Origin: JAXMEQ01 sp046348225
Lineage (GTDB): Bacteria > Pseudomonadota > Gammaproteobacteria > Burkholderiales > Burkholderiaceae_C
Length of the DNA stretch: 64,000 nt
Assembly: GCA_046348225.1 (NCBI GenBank)
Contig: JAXMEQ010000009.1
Coordinates: 124,001-188,000, forward strand
Reading direction: 5' to 3'
Both the position numbers and the translations under genes were made by a program. Shown in pieces: positions 7,619-14,086 of this stretch. The stretch's first letter is position 1, and each line of letters starts with the position of its first letter. Below the pieces are notes generated by a model that saw only the letters and a program-made list of their open reading frames with translations, was not told the DNA's origin and ran no database searches.

Positions 7619-8044
7619 TCACCCCATCGCCTCTTTGGCTTCATCCGTGCGTACCGTGAGGCCGTAGGGCATGGGCAGAGTGTCGTCCCCGTAGGACTTG
7701 GGGAGTTCTTCGAAAACGGGTTCGTTCGCTGTACCGGCGTGCAGACGGCGCAGGCCCGTGACGATCTCCTTTGCCCGGGTGTATTGGTCTTCGAGAATCT
7801 TGACGCGGCGATACAACAGGCGAATCTCGTTGACCTGGTCGGTGTCGATCAATGACAGGCCGTATCGGGTTTCCCAGAACAGAGCAAGCACAGCCATGCG
7901 AGGAACGGGCGTTGTGCCCCGAAGCCATCGCCGCAGGGTGGTCTCGTGAACCTCCAGCAATTCACACACCTTCTCCCGTCCCAACTCGTCAACGAACAGT
8001 CGGAACAGGTTGGGACCTGCGATATTTTTCGGTGCGGCGATCAT
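7619..8044 (-). CDS. Phage-type HTH protein (DUF3653-like)
   Basis: 141 residues. A helix-turn-helix-like N-terminal part (VCELLEVHETTLRRWLRGTT near 25-45) is followed by PRMAVLALFWETRYG, a pattern seen in small phage proteins grouped as DUF3653, then a helical stretch (NEIRLLYRRVKILEDQYTRA). It sits between the ssDNA-binding protein gene and DUF4224 on the same strand, 19 bases from the former. It probably binds DNA and regulates the element, but its target is unknown. Confidence 0.65.
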   Translation of the reverse strand: MIAAPKNIAGPNLFRLFVDELGREKVCELLEVHETTLRRWLRGTTPVPRMAVLALFWETRYGLSLIDTDQVNEIRLLYRRVKILEDQYTRAKEIVTGLRRLHAGTANEPVFEELPKSYGDDTLPMPYGLTVRTDEAKEAMG

Positions 8045-8063
8045 GACTGTGCTGCCTGTGCGT

Positions 8064-8372
8064 TCAACGTGCAGCAGCCAGCGAAAACGCCTTCACGAAC
8101 TTGGCCTGGGTGACGATGACTGTCGCCTGGCCTTCTTTGCCGGGTTTGGTGCGGGTGCCGATTTCATAGATGCCGGGCGCCTTGTGCTTCTTGACCTCGG
8201 TGAATACCTCGTCGCTCGCTTGCACCTTCATGGGAGCATCGCCCACGGCGGTGGGTGTTTCGACCTGGTAGTCGTTGATGTAGTGGACGGTGCATCCCTT
8301 GCGGATTTCGCCGGTCTTTTCGTCGGTTAGTTCCCACTTGGATGCGCGCAGGATCAGGACGGTTTCGCTCAT
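8064..8372 (-). CDS. Filamentous-phage ssDNA-binding protein (gpV-like)
   Basis: 102-residue protein directly downstream of the gpII/X-like replication gene, where filamentous phages encode their ssDNA-binding protein. The sequence is basic and beta-rich (KWELTDEKTGEIRKG, TVHYINDYQVETPT, ATVIVTQAKFVKAF), fitting a small OB-fold. In such phages the protein coats the new single strand and blocks its conversion to double strand. The start has a GAAAGG ribosome site at good spacing. The family call rests on size, position and fold pattern, not on a diagnostic motif. Confidence 0.6.
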   Translation of the reverse strand: MSETVLILRASKWELTDEKTGEIRKGCTVHYINDYQVETPTAVGDAPMKVQASDEVFTEVKKHKAPGIYEIGTRTKPGKEGQATVIVTQAKFVKAFSLAAAR

Positions 8373-8396
8373 GATGATTACCTTTCGGAGATGGCC

Positions 8397-9638
8397 TCAA
8401 GCGGCCAGTTTCAGTAGTTCGCGCTCGTAGTTGAACGCGGGTCTTTCGCGCACCTGGCTTTGGCATCGCCGGGCATTTGCACGAACGGGGGAGAAGTCAA
8501 CGGGCAGCAGTTGCCCCTGACGTTCAATGAGTTGCACGTCTGTCGCCAGCCATGAAATGCCAGCGTCAATCAGTTGTTTGCGGCGGCGGTAGAACGTTGG
8601 GCGCGTGAATCGGCCCTTGGTGTCTTCCTCGCCATGGGTGGATAGCGCCAGCCAGAAGCCGTGCAGCAGGCCGGCCAGCTCGGGGGTGTACCGCGCGTCC
8701 AGGCGGTCACGCACTGCCAGGCTGGTGCGTACGATCTGGATTGCGCCCTTACCCTCGCGCAGCAGCCGACCGATCTCTTTGTCGAACAGCTCCTGCAGGT
8801 AGGCCGGGGTGACCTCGCGGACCTTGGGTTTGTGGCCGAAGTCGTAGTCGAGCTTTTCGGCGTGAATCTCAACTTCTGCCCGAAGTCGGTTGTTCGCCAG
8901 GCGCTGCAGCGCCGCCACCTTGCGTGACGCCTGCCGGTGTGCCCAGTCGGGCGGGGCATTCTTGGGCCTTGCCTGTTGGAATGCACCGCGTAGCACCACA
9001 TAGAGGCGTTTGCGGTCGTGCTTCTCAAACTCCGGCCCCTTGTGATACAGCTTGATCGTGGTGGTGGTGCCAGGTGTGAAGATGGATTCGTTGCCGTGCT
9101 TCTGCATCCGGCGACGGGGAAACCCGATGTGATAAATCCCCTCGAAAAACTCTTGCACCGCCTGGGAGGGCAACTGGAAGTTCTCAGCCCAGTCCACCCG
9201 TTGCACCAGCCAATTTTCTATGGGTAGCAGCTTGACCTGAAGTAGCGCCTGCAGCGTTTCCCTGAGCATGGCGCAAGCGCCGTGGAAGTCCTCGACCGCG
9301 CCATAGATGTTATGGCCGTAGAGCACTTTGGGGACCGAGCATTCCACGAGCAGATAGGGCTCGCTGGGGTGCCATTCGGGCTTGCCATGCCGTGAGCCTG
9401 TGCAGTCCTCGTACATGGGCCTGACCATGATGCGGGAGTCGTGCGAGCCCAGCAGGTTGGTGCGGGTGATTTCCCAAACCAGCTCCCCGGTGTCGTTCCT
9501 CACGCGACAGTAGCTTTCACCCTGGGCGCGGATTTTGTCGACGGTTGAGCGTGCCATGTAGGGGGTCTTGAGTCTTACCGTATCGAGTCCCATGAGCCTC
9601 TGCGCTTCGCTTGGTGCTGTCTCACTCATGAGACTCAT
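8397..9638 (-). CDS. Inovirus gpII/X-type replication initiation protein
   Basis: 413-residue protein resembling the phage/plasmid replication family II/X (Phage_CRI and Phage_X domains), which nicks double-stranded DNA to start rolling-circle replication. Visible features are VLYGHNIYGAVEDFHGA, close to the GHN(V/I)xG signature, IENWLVQRVDWAENF, and a conserved RLRAEVEIHAEKLDYDFG block. The C-terminal part ends FNYERELLKLAA. The ATG at 9638 has GGAAG upstream at about 10 bases; ATG 9629 is an alternative. The first bases overlap the end of the preceding small gene. No internal stop or frameshift is present, so the protein may be functional. Confidence 0.83.
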   Translation of the reverse strand: MSLMSETAPSEAQRLMGLDTVRLKTPYMARSTVDKIRAQGESYCRVRNDTGELVWEITRTNLLGSHDSRIMVRPMYEDCTGSRHGKPEWHPSEPYLLVECSVPKVLYGHNIYGAVEDFHGACAMLRETLQALLQVKLLPIENWLVQRVDWAENFQLPSQAVQEFFEGIYHIGFPRRRMQKHGNESIFTPGTTTTIKLYHKGPEFEKHDRKRLYVVLRGAFQQARPKNAPPDWAHRQASRKVAALQRLANNRLRAEVEIHAEKLDYDFGHKPKVREVTPAYLQELFDKEIGRLLREGKGAIQIVRTSLAVRDRLDARYTPELAGLLHGFWLALSTHGEEDTKGRFTRPTFYRRRKQLIDAGISWLATDVQLIERQGQLLPVDFSPVRANARRCQSQVRERPAFNYERELLKLAA

Positions 9639-9825
9639 ACGGGGTGTTACTTCCCGTGAAGGGGTGAATTTCGGCACTTTGCAAGGCCACACCCGGTGGG
9701 GGTGTGGGCCTGGCAAAAGGTCGCCGCGGCTTAGGTGCTGCGGGCGCCGGTGCCGATTGCCGGTGGGCGCGCTGTGCGGGCGTGCTCCACCAGGCGAAGG
9801 GCTGCGGCGTGGGCTTGTACGTCAT
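9622..9825 (-). CDS. Small Pro-rich protein of unknown function
   Basis: 67 residues starting MTYKPTPQPFAWWSTPAQ, followed by a Pro/Ala/Arg-rich centre. The start ATG overlaps the stop of the upstream gene (ATGA), and its own end overlaps the start of the replication gene, so it is embedded in a coupled operon. That tight packing is the main argument that it is real. I recognise no family. It is the position where phages may encode a small regulatory protein. Confidence 0.55.
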   Translation of the reverse strand: MTYKPTPQPFAWWSTPAQRAHRQSAPAPAAPKPRRPFARPTPPPGVALQSAEIHPFTGSNTPYESHE

Positions 9826-10358
9826 ACCTTGGTCCACGGCCAAAGCAGGGCGTACTGAGTCGGACGAACGAATAGGAAGGCGCCCTCGCGGTTGATCAGG
9901 GCAGTGACGCCGCAGCTACCAGACTCCTCGGTAGTCACCGTGTAGGAGTCAAAGGTCGGGAGGAAGGCCCTGCGGGCGGGTGATGGGCCCGGCCCCTGGC
10001 CTGGTGACCTCGTCGCGCCTGGCGAGCCTGCAGAACGCTCCACCACCGCGCAGGACGGGCTACCCTCGCCCCCCGTTCGCACCTGCGTGCTCCCGGGTGC
10101 CCCGCTCGGCGCGCTGTCGCGGCCCGTCCAAGGGGCGTATGCGCGCTCGGTGGCCCTCTGCCTATCAGGAAGCTGCCCGGCACCGTGTGGGCGCTGGCCT
10201 GGCACCCTGGCGCGCGCACCGCGTCCGCCGGCCAGCATCGTCGGAACTGTCGATGCATCCGGCGTGCGACGCACCTGGAGCAATCTGGCCACCACGGCTG
10301 GCAGTAGCGCACCAATGGGCCGGAAGCCCATGCGAACAGGGTCGGTCTGTTGGTTCAT
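9822..10358 (-). CDS. Unknown element protein
   Basis: 178 residues. It begins MNQQTDPVRMGFRPIGALLP, followed by a long Arg/Pro/Gly-rich, probably disordered middle and an ordered-looking end (TFDSYTVTTEESGSCGVTAL). It starts nine bases after the stop of the XRE gene with a G-rich ribosome site, and is coupled by ATGA to the next small gene. No domain is recognised. The low-complexity middle could hide a frameshift, but other frames there show nothing better. Confidence 0.5.
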   Translation of the reverse strand: MNQQTDPVRMGFRPIGALLPAVVARLLQVRRTPDASTVPTMLAGGRGARARVPGQRPHGAGQLPDRQRATERAYAPWTGRDSAPSGAPGSTQVRTGGEGSPSCAVVERSAGSPGATRSPGQGPGPSPARRAFLPTFDSYTVTTEESGSCGVTALINREGAFLFVRPTQYALLWPWTKV

Positions 10359-10367
10359 GGCGCCCCC

Positions 10368-11180
10368 TCAACCAACAAGCGCCTGCAGTACCTCCGAGGG
10401 CTCGGCGCGGCCTTTGCGGCGCGCCAGTGCCTCCTTGTCGTTCTCGACCGTCGCGAGCTGGACGTCTGCCATTGCAACCGTCAGCAGTTCCCCGACTGTC
10501 TTCCAGACGGTGTTCGGGCTGGTGCCGGTGGCGAAGAACCCTGCCGATGCCTTCTTGGTTGACTTGCCTGCACGCGGTGCGCCCTCGCCCGGTGGCAGTA
10601 GGTCCCTGCCCATCAGCCGCGCATACAGCAGGCCGTTTTCGGCCAGGCGCCGCAGCAGGGCGACAGCCTGGGCTTGGGTCTCCTCGTTCGGCGTCTCCGC
10701 CAGGAAGCCGTAGATCACCGGCTTACGCACATCGTTCAGGATGGTCGATTCGTTGTCTTCGATGCAGCCGAAGACACGGTCAATTTGGTCGCTGTCGAGG
10801 TCGGGGGTGATGCGCATGTACTGCAATACTTTGCGCTCGCGAGACAGTTTTCCCGGTTTCTCCGAGGGAGAACTGCCAGTTTCCTCGGGTGCACTGACAG
10901 TGCCGCCAACGACGCCAGAGGGGAAAACATCGCCCCGCGCCTTGGCCTTGGCCCCTGGTGCGTTCTCGTCGTGGAAGTTGTAGCCCTGATCTTCGAAGAA
11001 CTCGCGCAGCTTCTCAAGGAACTCCGAGTCCGGAACGTAGTTGCCGGTCTCGAAGCGCTTGAGTTTGTGGGAGGGGAGGCCGGATTGGTCGGCGGTTTGG
11101 GCCTGGCTCAGGCCGAGGAAGTTACGAGCGGCGCGGGACTCGTTGGGGGAAAGCGCCAATTCAGAGAAGTCGATCGACAT
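10368..11180 (-). CDS. XRE-family regulator with C-terminal extension
   Basis: 270 residues. The N-terminal HTH (about 5-60) reads SPNESRAARNFLGLSQAQTA then DQSGLPSHKLKRFETGNYVP, a Cro/C1-type domain. A linker and a helical C-terminal region without a peptidase S24 motif follow, so RecA-stimulated self-cleavage is not expected. ATG 11180 is preferred, with AAAGGAACACC just upstream. The gene heads the replication operon. Two palindromes at 11209-11231 and 11250-11266 lie in front and are likely operators. By position it may be the counterpart of RstR-type repressors, which is inference. Confidence 0.78.
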   Translation of the reverse strand: MSIDFSELALSPNESRAARNFLGLSQAQTADQSGLPSHKLKRFETGNYVPDSEFLEKLREFFEDQGYNFHDENAPGAKAKARGDVFPSGVVGGTVSAPEETGSSPSEKPGKLSRERKVLQYMRITPDLDSDQIDRVFGCIEDNESTILNDVRKPVIYGFLAETPNEETQAQAVALLRRLAENGLLYARLMGRDLLPPGEGAPRAGKSTKKASAGFFATGTSPNTVWKTVGELLTVAMADVQLATVENDKEALARRKGRAEPSEVLQALVG

Positions 11181-11208
11181 GGTGTTCCTTTCAATGTTCC
11201 GTGATAAT

Positions 11209-11231
11209 GCGTGCAACGAATCGTTGTACGC
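11209..11231. promoter_or_regulatory. Operator-like inverted repeat O1
   Basis: Half-sites GCGTGCAACGA and TCGTTGTACGC flank one base (11-1-11) with one mismatch, 29 bases upstream of the XRE start at 11180. Confidence 0.6.
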
Positions 11232-11249
11232 ATAGCGGAACTTACACCA

Positions 11250-11266
11250 TGCAATTTAAAATTGCA
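11250..11266. promoter_or_regulatory. Operator-like perfect palindrome O2
   Basis: TGCAATTTAAAATTGCA is a perfect 8-1-8 dyad in the 103-base spacer between the two XRE genes. It differs in sequence from O1, which suggests that the two regulators recognise different sites. Confidence 0.6.
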
Positions 11267-11283
11267 ACTCTAGCAATGAAAAA

Positions 11284-11970
11284 TTACTTTTTGCGTTCTA
11301 CGGCTTGAGCTGCAGCCCGCTTCGCCAAGCGATCCCGGAGGGCATCTGCTTGGTGCAGAAATGCTTCATTGGCCTTCTCCTGAAGACCAACATCAAAGTC
11401 CTTGTCCCACCCGCGCGCCAAGTCCAAGATCAACTTCATGACGGCGTCGTAGTGATTGTGGTGAATGATGGACATGACGTAGGCCACCCACGCGTAGCCC
11501 TCGGGATCGCCACGCCTGTCTATCGTGCCCAGGCGGTGATAGTCGGCAACCGGGTCGAATGGAGTTTCCCGACCATAGATCAGAAAATTCGGGGTAATGC
11601 GTAGCGCCTCGCATAACAGCCTCACCTCTCGGGGGGATGGGCGGTTCGTCCCCTTTTCATAGAGCGAAATGACGGCACGAGAAACACCCCTTTCCTCCGC
11701 GTCCAGACCTACGGTAAGGGTGGCCAACTCACCTTGCGTAAGGTGTTGCGCTTCGCGGGCTTCCTTGAGGCGGGTTCCCAACTCATCCTCAGGGGGGTAT
11801 CGCAGTCGACCAGGCTGGAAATGTTTGCTGCCTTTCAGCGCTAGCTCCTCCTCGACTTCTCTGTGAGCCAACTCCGCCTCTTGGATCATCTCTTCGATCT
11901 TTGGCGAGTCCAACAGTGACGGAGCCGCCTTGCGAGGTCGCTTTTCCTTTGGGGGCTTTGGGGTAGACAT
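11284..11970 (-). CDS. XRE-family transcriptional regulator
   Basis: 228 residues. A charged N-terminal segment (about 1-65, with EEMIQEAELAHREVEEELAL likely coiled) precedes a Cro/C1 HTH: RLKEAREAQHLTQGELATLT then GVSRAVISLYEKGTNRPSPR. The C-terminal part (DYHRLGTIDRRGDPEGYAW...) is helical, with no S24 protease motif. It is the outermost gene at the right end of the element. Its upstream region holds an inverted pair of TTCTACAA sites, so integrase or regulator binding could affect its expression. Confidence 0.78.
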   Translation of the reverse strand: MSTPKPPKEKRPRKAAPSLLDSPKIEEMIQEAELAHREVEEELALKGSKHFQPGRLRYPPEDELGTRLKEAREAQHLTQGELATLTVGLDAEERGVSRAVISLYEKGTNRPSPREVRLLCEALRITPNFLIYGRETPFDPVADYHRLGTIDRRGDPEGYAWVAYVMSIIHHNHYDAVMKLILDLARGWDKDFDVGLQEKANEAFLHQADALRDRLAKRAAAQAVERKK

Positions 11971-11973
11971 TGG

Positions 11974-12046
11974 CTTCTACAAATCGCTGGAGCCCCGAGA
12001 ATACACGGGCGCTGCCGTGGGGGTAAGGCGTCGCCGTTTGTAGAAG
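11974..12046. other. Inverted TTCTACAA pair, candidate integrase arm sites (right)
   Basis: CTTCTACAAA (11974-11983) and its reverse complement TTTGTAGAAG (12037-12046) are 53 bases apart, just inside the right att repeat. They match the octamers at 5194 and 5214. Confidence 0.5.
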
Positions 12047-12088
12047 GGGGGATCAAAAAGAGCGGGGCAAGCGTTGTAAAATCTCGAA

Positions 12089-12180
12089 GATTGAAAATCC
12101 GCGTGTCGGTGGTTCGATTCCGCCCCAGGCCACCAGTCTTCAAGCGCCCCAGCGCCCGTTTCGGGTTCTGGGGCGTTTCT
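12089..12180 (+). repeat. Right attachment-site direct repeat (attR)
   Basis: Partial copy of the tRNA-Phe 3' end (from the anticodon stem through CCA) plus the terminator. The 5' half of the tRNA is absent here, so this copy is not a tRNA gene. Confidence 0.93.
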
Positions 12181-12219
12181 GTTTCTACAATTCTGGTTCG
12201 AGCTACAGAAAGGACTAAG

Positions 12220-12522
12220 TTGAAGTACTGGCCATTGGTGGTTTTGGTGGGACTGCTGGGCGCGTGGTCCGTCTTCATGACCAAGGAGCTTGGGGTTGGC
12301 TTCGTACTATTTGCCTGGGCGCTATGCGGAGGCATTCTTGCGGTGCTGGCCGTTGTCAAGTGGCTAGAAAAAATCGGGGTTGGTGGGCTAATACTGGGGA
12401 TCGCTGCAGCTGCGCTAGGCAGCTATTTCTTCATCAGCTTTCTGATGTCTAAATCTGTCGACGCAACTCCCGCGAGTCAGTCCGCGCCGTCTGATAACCC
12501 ATGGGACAACGCTCGCCGCTAA
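12220..12522 (+). CDS. Small membrane protein of unknown function
   Basis: 100 residues from a TTG at 12220 preceded by AGAAAGGA at good spacing. Longer in-frame starts would read through the att repeat and were rejected. Hydrophobic segments are WPLVVLVGLLGAWSVFM, GFVLFAWALCGGILAVLAVV and LILGIAAAALGSYFFISFL, indicating two to three membrane passes, with a polar tail. It lies just outside the right repeat. It could be host sequence or residual cargo from an earlier integration. No family recognised. Confidence 0.5.
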   Translation: MKYWPLVVLVGLLGAWSVFMTKELGVGFVLFAWALCGGILAVLAVVKWLEKIGVGGLILGIAAAALGSYFFISFLMSKSVDATPASQSAPSDNPWDNARR

Positions 12523-12874
12523 TTCGGCCTTAATGCTATTGAACTGAACTCTGACTTTCGCCCGTTCGCGTGCTCTATCAGTCCGTGGGCGTAGCGCGCA
12601 CTGTGTGGACGGCCTGGCTTCCCGTCTCGGCGGGAATAACCTATCGCAACTCAACAGTTGGATCCATCGCGTCGTTCGCTGGCACGTTTGCATCGGCCTC
12701 CAATTCATCCTCCTGACACTTCCCGGCAAGCGCCGCGCGACACTTCCGGCAGAAGTCTTACAAATTCGGTAGACTTTTCAGGTCCCACCGGTTCAACCCC
12801 CGAAAGCCCGCCACGCGCCGCCGCTTACCTGCGGTGGCCGCGAACGGTTTTCGATATTTGCAGAAGACCCTGCC
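12523..12874. other. 352-bp spacer, no gene seen
   Basis: Contains a hairpin TTCCCG/CGGGAA near 12620-12640 without a strong T-tract, and an imperfect dyad AAGTCT (12753-12758) / AGACTT (12771-12776) that might be an operator of the efflux operon. No coding frame here is convincing. It presumably holds the RND promoter. Confidence 0.4.
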
Positions 12875-14071
12875 ATGTTGTCGATTCGCCCTGCGCGCGT
12901 GCGCGCTGCCCTTGCTGTTGCTCCCCTTTTCTTGTTGGCCGCCTGTGGCGGTGGTTCCGGTGGCCCGGGCGGCCCCGGCGGCGGCTTTCCGCCGGCCCAG
13001 GTCTCGGTGATGCAGGTGTCGCTGGCCACGCTGCCCGCCACCTATGAATATGTGGGCCAGGCGGCTGGTTCACGTGAAGTCGAGGTCCGCGCCCGCGTCT
13101 CGGGCATCCTGCTCAAGCGCAATTTCCGTGAAGGCGTGGCCGTGACGCGCGGCCAGTCGCTCTACAGTCTGGACGCCGCACCGTTCAAGGCCGCACTGGA
13201 CAAGGCCGATGCCGACGTGGCCTCGGCCGAGGCGCGGCTGGCCCAGGCCTCGCGCACGCTGGCCCGGCTCAAGCCGCTGTTCGAGGCCCGGGCCGTGAGC
13301 CAGAAGGAGTATGACGACGCCGCCTCGGCCGAGGCCATTGCCCGTGCCGACGTGAAGGGCGCGCAGGCCCGCCGCGCCGAGGCCGCGCTCAACCTCGACT
13401 ACACCCGCGTCGAGGCGCCGATCGGCGGCGTGGTGGGCCGCTCGCAGGTGTCGGAAGGCACGCTGGTGTCCGGCCCGCAGGTGCTGCTGACGTCCATCAC
13501 CCAGACCGACCCGGCACTCATCCGCTTCGGCATTGCCGACACCGACCAGATGCGCTGGCGGCAGGAGGCCGAGGCCGGCCGCCTGCAGCTGCCCAAGGGC
13601 GGCCAGTTCGATGTGGAAGTGGTGCTGGCCGACGGCTCGGTGCTCAAGCGCCGCGGCAAGCTGCAGTTCACCGACGCGCGGGTGTCCGCCAGCACCGGCA
13701 CCACCGAAGCCCAGGCCGAGGTGCCCAACGCCGACGGCCTGCTCAGGCCCGGCCAGTTTGTGCGGGTGCGCCTGCTCGGCGCCAACCGGCCCGCTGCCGT
13801 GAAGGTGCCCACCCGCGCCGTGCTGGAAGGCCCGCAGGGCAAGTTCGTCTACGTGGTGGCCGACAACAAGGCCCAGCCGCGTCCGGTGCAGGTGGGCGAG
13901 CAGCTGGGCGACCAGTGGCTCGTCAACGGCGGGCTGAAGCAGGGCGACACGGTGATTGTGGAAGGCGTCATGCGCATCGGCCCCGGTGCGCCGGTGCAGG
14001 TGGCAGCGCCCGCGCCCGCCGCGGGGGCCAGCGGCCCGGCCGCAGCGGCATCCACGCCGGCCGCCAAGTAA
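12875..14071 (+). CDS. RND efflux periplasmic adaptor lipoprotein (AcrA/MexA family)
   Basis: 398-residue membrane fusion protein linking the inner-membrane pump to the outer-membrane channel. The lipoprotein signal ends LFLLAACGGG, with Cys as the lipidation site. Biotinyl-lipoyl and beta-barrel regions show family patterns: EVEVRARVSGILLKRNFREG near 68-88, the alpha-hairpin ARLAQASRTLARLKPLFEAR, VEAPIGGVVGRS and VPTRAVLEGPQGKFVYVV. The Ala/Pro-rich tail is disordered. It is first in a three-gene operon, with the pump gene 15 bases downstream. No TetR-type repressor gene is adjacent. Confidence 0.92.
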   Translation: MLSIRPARVRAALAVAPLFLLAACGGGSGGPGGPGGGFPPAQVSVMQVSLATLPATYEYVGQAAGSREVEVRARVSGILLKRNFREGVAVTRGQSLYSLDAAPFKAALDKADADVASAEARLAQASRTLARLKPLFEARAVSQKEYDDAASAEAIARADVKGAQARRAEAALNLDYTRVEAPIGGVVGRSQVSEGTLVSGPQVLLTSITQTDPALIRFGIADTDQMRWRQEAEAGRLQLPKGGQFDVEVVLADGSVLKRRGKLQFTDARVSASTGTTEAQAEVPNADGLLRPGQFVRVRLLGANRPAAVKVPTRAVLEGPQGKFVYVVADNKAQPRPVQVGEQLGDQWLVNGGLKQGDTVIVEGVMRIGPGAPVQVAAPAPAAGASGPAAAASTPAAK

Positions 14072-14086
14072 GCCGGGGGCCCGCAC

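Larger units (their letters stand above)
5106..12142. mobile_element. Integrated inovirus-like satellite/replicon at tRNA-Phe, about 7.0 kb
   Basis: Bounded by direct repeats of the tRNA-Phe 3' end, with a unit length of 6,983 bases between repeat starts. All recognised genes lie on the minus strand: two XRE regulators, two unknown genes, a gpII/X-type replication protein, a gpV-like ssDNA-binding protein, a DUF3653-like HTH protein, a DUF4224 protein, a tyrosine integrase, and a Panacea antitoxin with a putative toxin. There is no coat, gpIII, gpVI, Zot/gpI or secretin gene. The replication, ssDNA-binding and repressor content resembles filamentous phages and the RS1 satellite of CTXphi, but this element has its own tRNA-targeting integrase. 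GC is lower at the toxin-antitoxin end than in the chromosome. That it replicates or mobilises is inference. Confidence 0.85.

Noticed and set aside
9980..10810. A 276-residue plus-strand open frame across the element.
   Set aside because: It is Arg/Pro/Ser-rich and antisense to two better-supported coupled genes, with no family resemblance; a GC-rich shadow.
12089..12164. A second tRNA-Phe gene at the right repeat.
   Set aside because: Only the 3' half is present; the acceptor 5' strand and D-arm are missing, so it is an attachment-site remnant.
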